From Halomonas halmophila (lineage in GTDB: Bacteria; Pseudomonadota; Gammaproteobacteria; Pseudomonadales; Halomonadaceae), in the NCBI RefSeq assembly GCF_006540005.1, contig NZ_BJOC01000022.1, positions 58,050 to 122,049 on the forward strand: a stretch of DNA of 64,000 nt. The letters run 5' to 3'. Shown here piece after piece: positions 29,029-37,862 of this stretch (its first letter is position 1; every line of letters starts with the position of its first letter). The notes beneath the pieces were generated by a model. The model made no database searches. It was given only the letters and a program-made list of their open reading frames with translations, and was not told the DNA's origin. Both the position numbers and the translations under genes were made by a program.

Positions 29029-29739
29029 TCAGTTGGTATGCAGCGAGGAACGCAGCTTGTATCGGTCGCCGGGGTGGATCAGGCGGGCGTAGCTGATCAG
29101 GTGGTCCCCTGACCAGGTGCGCCGGATCATTCTCAGGCAGGGTTCGTGGGGGGTGATGTCGAGTCGCTGTGCGGTGTCGGCGTCGACCAGCACGGCTTCG
29201 ACGACGTGCTCCACATCATTGATCGGGCAGGCCGCCACCAGCACCTCGTTGGGTGTATGCCGGGTGAAATCCGTTTCCAGGTAGTGGGGCACTCGGCTGG
29301 GATTGACGTAGCGGTCCTCGAGCTGAATGGGCACGCCATCCTCGCGATGCACGATCAGGGTATGGAAGACCCGGGCGCCGTTGCGGACTCCCAGGTAAAC
29401 CGAGGTTTCGTCGTCGGCGTCCAATGCTTCGGCACGCAGGACTTCGCTGGTGTAGACGTGTTCTCGACTGCGAACTTCCTCGGCGATGTTGTGAACCTCG
29501 ATCAGCGAGGATTCGGCCTTGCGGTCGGTGACGAATGTACCGACTCCCGGCTGACGCGTCAGGTATCCCTTCTGGACCAGGTCGCGGATGGCCTTGTTGG
29601 CGGTCATGCGACTGACCGCGAATTCCTCGGCGAGTCGTTCTTCAGGGGGAATTCGATATTGCGGTGGCCAGTCGCCGCTGTGAATCTTATCCAGCAGATG
29701 TCGTTGTATCTTCAGGTAGAGGGGCAGGGAGCCGGCCAT
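29029..29739 (-). CDS. hutC: Histidine utilization repressor HutC (GntR family)
   Basis: A 236-residue regulator: an N-terminal winged helix-turn-helix (about 1-70, with FAVSRMTANKAIRDLVQKGYL) and a UTRA ligand domain (about 90-230). RQPGVGTFV ends the DNA-binding wing. HutC represses hut genes and is released by urocanate. Two matching operators lie at 27331 and 27548. It converges with the YjiH-type carrier gene. AGGA precedes the ATG. Assignment as HutC rests on family features plus the hut neighbourhood. Confidence 0.9.
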   Translation of the reverse strand: MAGSLPLYLKIQRHLLDKIHSGDWPPQYRIPPEERLAEEFAVSRMTANKAIRDLVQKGYLTRQPGVGTFVTDRKAESSLIEVHNIAEEVRSREHVYTSEVLRAEALDADDETSVYLGVRNGARVFHTLIVHREDGVPIQLEDRYVNPSRVPHYLETDFTRHTPNEVLVAACPINDVEHVVEAVLVDADTAQRLDITPHEPCLRMIRRTWSGDHLISYARLIHPGDRYKLRSSLHTN

Positions 29740-29844
29740 GCGTTATCCTGTGCGTCCATTCTGGTGGAAACGGAAAAATAACAGAACGGCGATAACCGCC
29801 GTCCCGTGTTCCAGGCACTTTCGGACAATGCCCAGGAGTTCATG

Positions 29845-30468
29845 ATGTCACGAACTAATCGTTGGGGCACATCCCCGACGCCCCTCAGCAGCCCCGCCGC
29901 GGTGCGTAACCGGCAACCCATTCTCGAGGTCCTGCAGGCGGTGTTGCCAATGCAGGCCGAGGTACTGGAGCTGGCCAGCGGCAGTGGCGAGCATGCCCTG
30001 CATTGTGCGACGGCGATGCCGGGCTGGCGCTGGCAGCCCAGCGACCTGGAGGATGAGTCGCTGGCATCCATCGAGGCCTGGCGAACTGCCTACGGCCACG
30101 ACAATCTCGCCTCTCCCATCCGTCTGGATGCGACCCGGGAGTGGCCGGATGGCAAGCTGGATGCCATCGTGGCCATCAATCTGGTGCATATCTCGCCCTG
30201 GCAGGTTACCGAGGCGTTACTGACTCGCGCCGGCGAGAAGCTGGTGACGCAGGGTGTGCTCTATCTGTATGGGCCCTATCGGCGCGATGGGCGGCATACG
30301 GCCTCCAGTAATGCGGCTTTCGATGCCGATCTGCGGCAGCGGGATCCGCGCTGGGGCATTCGTGATCTGGGCACCGTCGTGGCCGAGGCAAACAACCAGG
30401 GGCTCGTCCTGGATCGTGTGGTCGAGATGCCGGCCAATAATCTTAGTGTTGTCTTGCGTCGTCGCTGA
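29845..30468 (+). CDS. DUF938 family protein, SAM-dependent methyltransferase fold
   Basis: A 207-residue protein of the DUF938 family. VLELASGSGEHALHCA is a Rossmann methyltransferase motif I, and DAIVAINLVHISPW is the motif IV region. LYLYGPYRRDGRHTASSNAAFD is a hallmark of the family. The substrate is unknown. Two adjacent ATGs (29842, 29845) follow AGGAG at 29834-29838, and 29845 has the better spacing. It lies between hutC (divergent) and the SorC regulator. Confidence 0.82.
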   Translation: MSRTNRWGTSPTPLSSPAAVRNRQPILEVLQAVLPMQAEVLELASGSGEHALHCATAMPGWRWQPSDLEDESLASIEAWRTAYGHDNLASPIRLDATREWPDGKLDAIVAINLVHISPWQVTEALLTRAGEKLVTQGVLYLYGPYRRDGRHTASSNAAFDADLRQRDPRWGIRDLGTVVAEANNQGLVLDRVVEMPANNLSVVLRRR

Positions 30469-30529
30469 GCGAGCGTTGTGCCAACGTGGCCACCTTGCGA
30501 TGATGCTGGGCATACCCGTCAGTCAGTGA

Positions 30530-31489
30530 GTGCATAGCGTGGACAAGTTCGAGGTCAAGCTGGACCAGGCGGCGAGGGCGGCCTGGCTGTCGCATGTCGG
30601 TGGGCGGACGCAGGACGAGATTGCCGCCCAGCTAGGGGTGTCGCGTCCCGGGGTGCAGCGCTTGCTGGCCCTGGCTCGCCAGGAAGGCCTGGTCAAGGTG
30701 CACATCGATCATCCCATCGCCCAATGTACGGCGCTTTCCCAGTCGATTCGCAATGCCTTTGATCTGGGCTTCTGTGATGTGGTGCCGGCGGATGCCGATG
30801 CGGGGGCTGATAATGCGCATTACCTGGCCGTGGCAGGTGCCGAACGACTGGCGCGGCTCCTGGAACGCTCCGAGCCTTTGACCTTATCACTGGGCACTGG
30901 TCGCTCGGTACGCGCCATGGTCGAATCGCTTCGACGGCTTGATCGGCCACAGCATCGCATTGTGTCGCTGGTCGGCAATATTGCACGGGATGGTTCGGCC
31001 AACCGCTATGACGGTGTCATGTTGCTGGCCGACAAGACCGGCAGCGAGCGGTTTCTGCTGCCGGCGCCGGTAGTGGCGGGCTCTGTTCAGGAAAAGGAGG
31101 CGCTGCTGGGGCAGCCATTGTTCCAGGCGATTGCCGGCGTGGCTCATCAGTCCGAGGCCGCTTTCATCGGGGTAGGGCGCATCGACCGCCAGGCGACACT
31201 CTTCCAGGATCATTTCATCAGCGAGGCCGAGCTCGAGGAACTGCTGGAGCGGGAAGCCGTCGGCGAGTTGCTTGGCTGGCCGATGAATGCCCACGGCGAA
31301 CTGATCGACTGCTCGACCAGTTGGCGTGTCACCAGTCTGCCGTTGTCGATGTTCCGGAACCAGGAAATGGTGGCGCTGGCCGGAGGGCGCAGCAAGGCCC
31401 CGGCGATCCTGGCTGCGCTGCGGGGTGGCTGGTTGAAGAGCCTGGTTACCGACGAGCAGGTGGCGCGGTATATCGTCGAGCATGCCTGA
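30530..31489 (+). CDS. SorC/DeoR-type sugar-binding transcriptional regulator
   Basis: A 319-residue regulator with an N-terminal helix-turn-helix (about 15-55: GGRTQDEIAAQLGVSRPGVQ) and a C-terminal SorC-type phosphosugar-binding domain (about 60-315, with LSLGTGRSVRAMVESL). The frame opens with GTG at 30530 directly after an in-frame stop, and a second GTG at 30539 is possible. Neither has a strong ribosome site. Being next to and co-directional with the polyol importer genes, it probably controls them in response to a polyol or its phosphate. Confidence 0.85.
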   Translation: MHSVDKFEVKLDQAARAAWLSHVGGRTQDEIAAQLGVSRPGVQRLLALARQEGLVKVHIDHPIAQCTALSQSIRNAFDLGFCDVVPADADAGADNAHYLAVAGAERLARLLERSEPLTLSLGTGRSVRAMVESLRRLDRPQHRIVSLVGNIARDGSANRYDGVMLLADKTGSERFLLPAPVVAGSVQEKEALLGQPLFQAIAGVAHQSEAAFIGVGRIDRQATLFQDHFISEAELEELLEREAVGELLGWPMNAHGELIDCSTSWRVTSLPLSMFRNQEMVALAGGRSKAPAILAALRGGWLKSLVTDEQVARYIVEHA

Positions 31490-31502
31490 GGGGCGAGGGG
31501 TG

Positions 31503-31732
31503 AAACGCGAGGAACGAGGTACGAGAAACGAGCGGTTGGGAGTCAATGACTCGAAGCTTGAAGCTTGAAGTGACCCCGAAGCTCGAAGTCACCCCTGACC
31601 CCTGACCCCTGACCCCTGACCCCTGACCCCTGACCCCTGACCCCTGACCCCTGACCCCTGACCCCGAAGCTCGCCACTCGCCACTCGCCGCTCGAATCTC
31701 GTGGCTCGAACCTCGCAGCTCGCAGCTCGCAT
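31503..31732. repeat. Heptanucleotide repeat array with inverted ends
   Basis: About 230 bases that repeat with a period of seven. Blocks in order: NNACGAG units (31503-31533); CTCGAAG/CTTGAAG units (31550-31570); ten perfect copies of ACCCCTG (31591-31660); then about nine NCTCGNN units (31670-31732). The left ACGAG block is nearly the reverse complement of the right CTCG block (31506-31535 against 31688-31717), differing mainly at the two variable bases of each heptamer. It is non-coding and lies between the SorC regulator and the importer operon. Confidence 0.85.
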
Positions 31733-31901
31733 CCCCAGCCTAGCCTAAAGTCTAAGTCTTCTGGCTTTGCGTTTTGGCTGCCCTTGTTCGATCATTTGAT
31801 CAATCGTTGATTTCATTGATCGGATCAGCGTGGGGCCTGGCCCCGTCGAGCAACAACAAGAAGGCCTTCCTGTGAAGGCGTCGAATCAACAGGAGCATGC
31901 C
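31733..31901 (+). promoter_or_regulatory. Leader and candidate operator of the polyol operon
   Basis: The end of a 412-base gene-free stretch (31490-31901) before the binding-protein gene. It contains a GATC-rich segment at 31789-31826 with the palindrome TTGATCAA (31796-31803) and a second ATTGATCGGATCA (31815-31827) as an imperfect direct repeat. These are plausible sites for the SorC-type regulator encoded just upstream. I could not fix a -35/-10 pair. Confidence 0.4.
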
Positions 31902-33221
31902 ATGCAGCGTCATCGTCTATTTCCGCTTGCCGCGCTTGCGGCACTGGGGACCACCGCCGCTACGGCGGCGCAGGCTGAAACCATCACGATCGGTACCGTC
32001 AACAACAACGACATGGTGATCATGCAGAGCCTCACCGATGTCTTCGAGAAAGCGCATCCGGATATCACCCTGGATTGGGTGGTGCTCGAGGAGAACGTTC
32101 TGCGTCAACGCATGACGACGGATATTGCCACTCAGGGTGGGCAGTTCGATGTCATGACCATCGGTAGCTATGAAGCGCCGATCTGGGCCGAGCGGGGCTG
32201 GCTGGAGCCTCTGGATGATTTGCCAGAGTCCTACAAGGCCGATGACTTGCTCAAGACGGTGCGTGATGGCCTGAGTCATGAGGATACCCTGCATGCGTTA
32301 CCGTTTTATGCCGAAAGCTCGATGATGTATTACCGCAAGGATCTCTTCGAGCAGGCGGGTATCGAGATGAGCGAGCAGCCGACCTGGGAAGAGGTGCGCT
32401 CCTGGGCCGGCAAGCTTCATGATCCCGAGAATGAAGTCGCCGGCATCTGTCTACGTGGCAAGCCGGGCTGGGGCGAGAACATGGCCTTCGTGTCCACTCT
32501 GGTGAATACCTTTGGCGGGCGCTGGTTTGACATGGACTGGAACCCCGAGATCAATAGCAAGGAATGGCAGGAAGCGGTTTCCTTCTATGTGAACCTGCTC
32601 AACGACTATGGTCCGGCGGGGGCCAGTTCCAACGGTTTCAACGAGAACCTGGCGCTGTTCTCGCGTGGCAGCTGTGCCATGTGGGTCGATGCCACCTCCG
32701 CGGCCGGCAAGTTGTTCGATCCCGAGGAGTCCAAGGTCGCCGATCAGCTTGGCTTTGCGCCCGCGCCGATTGCCGATACCCCCAAGGGCTCGCACTGGTT
32801 GTGGTCCTGGGCCCTGGCGATTCCGAGTTCTTCGGACTCGACCGAAGCGGCCAAGACCTTCATTCGTTGGGCGACTTCACAAGAGTACGTCAAGCTGGTC
32901 GCGGAGCGTGAAGGCTGGACCAATGTGCCTCCCGGCACGCGCGAGTCCACTTATGCCAGTGAGCGCTATCAGGAAGAAGCTCCGTTCGCCGGCTTCGTGG
33001 TCGACGCCATTCGCGAGGCGGATCCGCTGGACTCCACCCAGGAGCCCAATCCGTATGTCGGGGTGCAATTTGTCGGTATTCCCCAGTTCCAGTCGATCGG
33101 CACCCAGGTAGGCCAGATGATCGCCTCGGCATTGACCGGTCAGGTCAGCGTCGAACAGGCGCTGGACTCCGCCCAGCGTGCGACCGAGCGTACCATGGAA
33201 CGGTCCGGGTACATCGAGTGA
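31902..33221 (+). CDS. mtlE: Polyol (mannitol/sorbitol) ABC transporter substrate-binding protein
   Basis: A 439-residue family 1 extracellular solute-binding protein. The signal peptide ends at AQA-ETITIG (near residue 25). The mature sequence, with VNNNDMVIMQSLTDVFEKAHPDI and ESSMMYYRKDLFEQAGIEM, is that of SmoE/MtlE proteins for mannitol, sorbitol and arabitol. AGGAG lies 6 bases before the ATG at 31902. First gene of the importer, followed by two permeases and an ATPase. Which polyol binds best cannot be told. Confidence 0.87.
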   Translation: MQRHRLFPLAALAALGTTAATAAQAETITIGTVNNNDMVIMQSLTDVFEKAHPDITLDWVVLEENVLRQRMTTDIATQGGQFDVMTIGSYEAPIWAERGWLEPLDDLPESYKADDLLKTVRDGLSHEDTLHALPFYAESSMMYYRKDLFEQAGIEMSEQPTWEEVRSWAGKLHDPENEVAGICLRGKPGWGENMAFVSTLVNTFGGRWFDMDWNPEINSKEWQEAVSFYVNLLNDYGPAGASSNGFNENLALFSRGSCAMWVDATSAAGKLFDPEESKVADQLGFAPAPIADTPKGSHWLWSWALAIPSSSDSTEAAKTFIRWATSQEYVKLVAEREGWTNVPPGTRESTYASERYQEEAPFAGFVVDAIREADPLDSTQEPNPYVGVQFVGIPQFQSIGTQVGQMIASALTGQVSVEQALDSAQRATERTMERSGYIE

Positions 33222-33304
33222 TCGCTCTGTAACATCCGCGGCGGTGTCCCTTCACCGCCGCGCTTCCCGCCCTTGCTGGCATTACAACCGACGAGTAACG
33301 GCCC

Positions 33305-34195
33305 ATGAACAAGACTCGTGCCTCCGGTCGTACCGTCGGTGGTCTGCGTACCCTCTCGCTGCAGGCCCCCGCGGTAACTCTGCTGCTGCTCTGGATGTTG
33401 ATACCACTGGCCATGACCGTGTGGTTCTCCTTCCAGCGTTACAACCTTCTGATGCCCGGCATGAAAGGCTTTGCCGGCACCGAGAATTATGAATACCTGC
33501 TGACTGATCCGGCCCTGTGGTCGGCCATGGGCACAACCTTGCTACTGGTCGGGTGGGTGCTGGCGATTACCGTCGTCGGGGGCACTCTGCTGGCCGTGCT
33601 CTTTCAGCAGGACTTCTTCGGGCGTGGCGTGGCCCGTGTGCTGGCGATTTCACCGTTCTTCGTCATGCCCACCGTCAGTGCCCTGGTGTGGAAGAACATG
33701 ATGATGCATCCGGCCAACGGGGTGCTGGCCTGGATGGCGGAATCCGTCGGCCTGCCGGCAATGGACTGGTTCTCCAGCCTGCCCTTGACCTCGATCATCA
33801 TCATCGTGTCCTGGCAGTGGCTGCCCTTTGCGCTGTTGATCCTGCTGACAGCTATCCAGTCCCTGGATGACGACCAGGTCGAGGCGGCGCGCATGGACGG
33901 TGCCGGTCCCATTGCCATCTTCTTCAACATCACGCTGCCGCACCTCAAGCGGGCCATCAGTGTGGTGATCATGATCGAGATGATCTTCCTGCTGACGGTG
34001 TTCGCCGAGATCTTCGTCACCACCTCGGGTGGGCCGGGGCTGGCCACCACCAACCTGGCATATCTGATCTATATCCGAGCCCTGCTCGACTTCGATGTCG
34101 GCACGGCATCCGCGGGTGGGGTGATCGCGATCATTCTCGCCAATATCGTCGCCATCTTCCTGGTCCGCATGGTGGCCAAGAACCTGGAAGACTGA
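33305..34195 (+). CDS. mtlF: Polyol ABC transporter permease, MtlF-like
   Basis: A 296-residue inner-membrane permease of the MalF/binding-protein-dependent type with about six helices. The cytoplasmic EAA loop is EAARMDGAGPIAIFFNITLP (about residues 195-214). It pairs with the next permease. It follows the binding-protein gene by 83 bases. Confidence 0.88.
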   Translation: MNKTRASGRTVGGLRTLSLQAPAVTLLLLWMLIPLAMTVWFSFQRYNLLMPGMKGFAGTENYEYLLTDPALWSAMGTTLLLVGWVLAITVVGGTLLAVLFQQDFFGRGVARVLAISPFFVMPTVSALVWKNMMMHPANGVLAWMAESVGLPAMDWFSSLPLTSIIIIVSWQWLPFALLILLTAIQSLDDDQVEAARMDGAGPIAIFFNITLPHLKRAISVVIMIEMIFLLTVFAEIFVTTSGGPGLATTNLAYLIYIRALLDFDVGTASAGGVIAIILANIVAIFLVRMVAKNLED

Positions 34196-34220
34196 CCCGG
34201 CCTGTCGAGGAGAACCCCAC

Positions 34221-35099
34221 ATGACGACGACCCTGTCGCACAAGGATGCACCCATGGATGCGGCCCGCGGTAATGCGGCCCTGAGGTCCAAGCGCTTACG
34301 CAACCTGGGCATAGCCGTGCTGGGCTGGTCCGTGGCGTTGATCATCTTCTTTCCGATCTTCTGGATGATCCTGACCGGCTTCAAGACGGAGGCCGAGGCG
34401 ATCGCCGAGCCGAGCCTGTTTTTCTCGCCGACGCTGGAGAACTATCACGACGTCCAGGCGCGGGCGGGATACTTCAACTTTGCCTGGAACAGCGTGGTGG
34501 TGGCCTTTGGATCGACCCTGCTGGCCCTGCTGATTGCCATTCCATCGGCTTATTCGATGGCCTTCCTGCCGACCAAACGGACCAAGGGCACCCTGTTGTG
34601 GATGCTATCGACCAAGATGCTGCCACCGGTCGGGGTGCTGGTACCGATCTACCTGATCTTCCGCGATCTCGGGCTGCTCGATACCCTGACCGGACTGACC
34701 ATCGTCTATACCCTGATGAACCTGCCCATCGTGGTCTGGATGCTCTACACCTTCTTCAAGGATCTGCCGCAGGACATTCTCGAGGCCGGGCGCATGGATG
34801 GCGCCAGTACCCTGCAGGAGATTGTCTATCTGCTGATGCCGCTGACGCTGCCGGGCATTGCCTCGACAGGGCTGCTGTCGGTGATCCTGAGCTGGAACGA
34901 GTCGTTCTGGAGCCTGAACCTCACGACTTCCCAGGCGGCCCCTCTGCCGGCCTATATTGCGTCCTTCTCGAGTCCTGAAGGCCTTTTCTGGGCCAAGCTT
35001 TCCGCCGCCTCGACCATGGCCATTGCACCGATCCTGGTCTTTGGCTGGCTCACCCAGAAACAGATGGTACGTGGCCTGACCTTTGGCGCCGTCAAATAA
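34221..35099 (+). CDS. mtlG: Polyol ABC transporter permease, MtlG-like
   Basis: A 292-residue permease of the MalG type with about six helices and an EAA loop, EAGRMDGASTLQEIVYLLMP. AGGAG lies 8 bases before the ATG at 34221. A second ATG at 34254 is less likely. With MtlF it forms the channel of the polyol importer. It ends 12 bases before the ATPase gene. Confidence 0.88.
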   Translation: MTTTLSHKDAPMDAARGNAALRSKRLRNLGIAVLGWSVALIIFFPIFWMILTGFKTEAEAIAEPSLFFSPTLENYHDVQARAGYFNFAWNSVVVAFGSTLLALLIAIPSAYSMAFLPTKRTKGTLLWMLSTKMLPPVGVLVPIYLIFRDLGLLDTLTGLTIVYTLMNLPIVVWMLYTFFKDLPQDILEAGRMDGASTLQEIVYLLMPLTLPGIASTGLLSVILSWNESFWSLNLTTSQAAPLPAYIASFSSPEGLFWAKLSAASTMAIAPILVFGWLTQKQMVRGLTFGAVK

Positions 35100-35111
35100 G
35101 AGGACAATTTC

Positions 35112-36254
35112 ATGGCAACTCTGCAACTCAATAACGTCGTCAAGAGCTTCGAGGATACCCAGGTCATCCAGGGGGTCGATCTGGAGGTCAAGGACCAGGA
35201 GTTCGTGGTCTTCGTCGGACCATCGGGCTGTGGCAAGTCCACGCTGCTGCGCATGATTGCCGGGCTCGAGAGCACCACGTCCGGCGATATCGTCATCGAG
35301 AATCAGCGCGTCAATGACCTGGGACCGGCCGAACGCGGGCTGGCCATGGTCTTTCAGAGCTATGCGCTGTATCCGCACATGACGGTGGAGGACAACATGG
35401 GCTTCAGCCTCAAGCTGGCCGGGGAGAACAAGGAAGCGCGGCGCGAGAAGGTGCTCGAGGCGGCACGTATCCTGCAGCTCGAGCCCTTGCTGGATCGCAA
35501 GCCCAAGGCGCTTTCCGGCGGTCAGCGTCAGCGTGTGGCCATCGGTCGGGCCATCGTGCGTAATCCGAGCATCTTCCTGTTCGACGAGCCCCTGTCGAAC
35601 CTGGACGCGGCCCTGCGGGTTCAGATGCGCATCGAGCTGGCACGCCTGCATGAAGAGCTCAAGGCGACCATGATCTATGTCACCCATGACCAGATCGAAG
35701 CCATGACCATGGCCGACAAGATCGTCGTACTTCAGGGCGGTGTGGTCGAGCAGGTGGGCTCGCCGATGGAGCTCTATCATCATCCGCGCAACCGCTTCGT
35801 CGCCGGTTTCATCGGGTCGCCGAAGATGAACTTCCTGCCGGTCAGTGCCGAGTCGGCCGCCGCCGATGGTGTCACCATCCGCTTGCCTGGCGGGGATACC
35901 ACCCGTGTCCCGGTGCAGGGCACAGGCTGTCAGCCGGGCGAGGCGCTGACCCTGGGAGTGCGTCCCGAGCACCTGGTGCTCGACGAGACCGGTCCGCTGC
36001 AGGGCCGGATTCAGGTCATCGAGCGCCTGGGTGGCCAGACGTCGCTATATGTCGAGATGGACGACGAGCTGATCACCCTGATGGTCGACGGCGATGTGAC
36101 GCACCGGGTCGGTGATGAAGTGCGCTTCACCTTCGAGCCGCGCCGCGGCCATCTTTTCACTGGTGACGACATGGCGCTGGAAAGTCTCGAGCGTCATCCG
36201 CTGGCATCCCTGACCCGTCTGGACCATCGTGCGGCCAGTGATGCCGAGGCCTGA
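35112..36254 (+). CDS. mtlK: Polyol ABC transporter ATP-binding protein (UgpC/MalK type)
   Basis: A 380-residue ATPase: Walker A GPSGCGKST (about 36-44), signature ALSGGQRQR, Walker B IFLFDEPLSNLD and switch His in VTHDQIEAMT. The C-terminal OB-fold regulatory domain (about 240-380, TOBE) is typical of MalK-like subunits. It energises the importer formed with the two permeases. The C-terminal end is followed 9 bases later by the HAD gene. Confidence 0.9.
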   Translation: MATLQLNNVVKSFEDTQVIQGVDLEVKDQEFVVFVGPSGCGKSTLLRMIAGLESTTSGDIVIENQRVNDLGPAERGLAMVFQSYALYPHMTVEDNMGFSLKLAGENKEARREKVLEAARILQLEPLLDRKPKALSGGQRQRVAIGRAIVRNPSIFLFDEPLSNLDAALRVQMRIELARLHEELKATMIYVTHDQIEAMTMADKIVVLQGGVVEQVGSPMELYHHPRNRFVAGFIGSPKMNFLPVSAESAAADGVTIRLPGGDTTRVPVQGTGCQPGEALTLGVRPEHLVLDETGPLQGRIQVIERLGGQTSLYVEMDDELITLMVDGDVTHRVGDEVRFTFEPRRGHLFTGDDMALESLERHPLASLTRLDHRAASDAEA

Positions 36255-36263
36255 GGAGTCGCC

Positions 36264-36965
36264 ATGGAGATGTTGATCTTCGACTGTGATGGCGTGCTGG
36301 TCGACAGCGAGGCGATTGCCGAGGCGACGCTGGTCGAACGACTTGCGACCTGGCTGCCGGATGTCGATATTCATGCCCGGCTGGGCGAGGCCCTGGGGCT
36401 GACGACGGCCGCCATTCTGGATCGGCTGGCGGCCTTCAGCCGGCATGATCTTCCGGCCGATGCGCTGGGAGCCATGGATGCGGAAATCGAGCGCCGTCTG
36501 GCGCTGGAACTCACCGCCATCGACGGGGTGAAGGAGGCGATAGGCGCACTCGGCATGTCGATGGCGGTGGTGTCAAACAGCCATCGCGGCCGGGTCAGGG
36601 CCTCATTGGTGCATACCGGGCTGGATGCCTGTCTGGGCGATTCACCGATCTTCTGTGCCGAGCAGGTGGCGCGCCCCAAGCCGGATCCGGCGGTCTATCG
36701 GCTGGCGGTTGATGAGCTGGGATGCCAGCCGGGCGAGTGCCTGGTGGTCGAGGACAGCGTGGCCGGTGTCACGGCGGCGTGTGCGGCCGGCATGACGGTG
36801 GTCGGCTTCACCGGGGCCAGTCACGTCATGCCCGGTCAGGACGAGCGGCTGCGTATGGCCGGGAGCTGGCAGGTGATGGCACGCATGCATGAACTGCCGG
36901 GGCTGGTCGCGCAATGGCGACAGACACGGCTCGAACGACTAATGGATGTAGAGAGGGATAAATGA
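36264..36965 (+). CDS. HAD-superfamily phosphatase or phosphomutase
   Basis: A 233-residue haloacid dehalogenase-like hydrolase. Motif I FDCDGVLVDSE carries the nucleophile Asp8 and acid/base Asp10. Motif II is VVSNSHRG. Motif III Lys and motif IV Asp lie in RPKPDPAVY and VVEDSVAG. A helical cap (about 20-90) marks the beta-phosphoglucomutase-like subclass. Likely acts on a sugar phosphate of the polyol pathway. The substrate is unknown. The stop overlaps the next start by 4 bases. Confidence 0.82.
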   Translation: MEMLIFDCDGVLVDSEAIAEATLVERLATWLPDVDIHARLGEALGLTTAAILDRLAAFSRHDLPADALGAMDAEIERRLALELTAIDGVKEAIGALGMSMAVVSNSHRGRVRASLVHTGLDACLGDSPIFCAEQVARPKPDPAVYRLAVDELGCQPGECLVVEDSVAGVTAACAAGMTVVGFTGASHVMPGQDERLRMAGSWQVMARMHELPGLVAQWRQTRLERLMDVERDK

Positions 36966-37738
36966 AGCTTGCCGACAAGGTGGCGGTGATCACGGGGGGT
37001 GCCAAGGGCATCGGCCTGGCGATTGCCGGTCGTTATCTGGCCGAAGGGGCGCGCGTCGTGATTGCCGATGTGGATGACCGGGCCATCGATGAAGGCCTGA
37101 AGCAGCTGGGCAACCACGACAGAACCCTGGGGCTGTCACTGGATGTGCGCGATCAGGCGTCCATCGATGCCATGGTGGCGGAGGTGCTGGAGCATTTCGG
37201 GCGGATCGATATTCTCGTCAACAATGCGGCTGTGTTTGACATGGCGCCGGTACTGGAAGTCGAGGCGGCCAGCTTCGATCGCCAGTTCGACGTCAACGTC
37301 AAGGGACTCTTCTTCACCCTGCAGGCCGTGGCACGGGTCATGGTCGAGCACGAGCAGGGCGGTGCCATCATCAACATGGCTTCCCAGGCGGGGCGCCGAG
37401 GCGAGGCCCTGGTCAGTACCTACTGTGCCACCAAGGCCTCGGTGATCAGCTTGACTCAGTCCTGCGGTCTGGATCTGATTCGTCATGGGGTTCGTGTCAA
37501 TGGCATCGCTCCGGGTGTGGTCGACACGCCGATGTGGGCGGAAGTCGATGCCTTGTTCGCGCGTTACGAAGGACGTCCGCTGGGCGAGAAGAAACGACTG
37601 GTCGGTGAGGAAGTCCCGATGGGGCGCATGGGGCGCCCTGATGACTACGCCGGCGCGGCCGTCTTTCTGGCCAGCGACGATAGCGGGTATGTGGTTGCCC
37701 AGACGCTCAATGTGGATGGCGGCAACTGGATGAGCTGA
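36962..37738 (+). CDS. SDR-family polyol dehydrogenase, sorbitol (L-iditol) dehydrogenase-like
   Basis: A 258-residue short-chain dehydrogenase. The cofactor motif is TGGAKGIG (TGxxxGxG) and the active site is STYCATKAS (Tyr-x3-Lys), with NNAAV and the C-terminal DGGNWMS. Similar enzymes in mtl/smo operons (SmoS, galactitol or sorbitol dehydrogenase) oxidise D-sorbitol to D-fructose with NAD+. Translationally coupled to the HAD gene by a 4-base overlap. Confidence 0.85.
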   Translation: MKLADKVAVITGGAKGIGLAIAGRYLAEGARVVIADVDDRAIDEGLKQLGNHDRTLGLSLDVRDQASIDAMVAEVLEHFGRIDILVNNAAVFDMAPVLEVEAASFDRQFDVNVKGLFFTLQAVARVMVEHEQGGAIINMASQAGRRGEALVSTYCATKASVISLTQSCGLDLIRHGVRVNGIAPGVVDTPMWAEVDALFARYEGRPLGEKKRLVGEEVPMGRMGRPDDYAGAAVFLASDDSGYVVAQTLNVDGGNWMS

Positions 37739-37862
37739 TATTCCCCGGCGCCGGTCGCGCGTCGCATGGGTACCAGCTTTACCGGTCGATGGCCGGATGC
37801 GACTCCGCGCCCGGATCGACCCTGCTAGTGTCCGAGTAGGCGAAGGAGGCAGGACAGCTGAC

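Noticed and set aside
31591..31660. CRISPR-like array
   Set aside because: The repeats are 7-base direct tandem copies without spacers and there are no cas genes.
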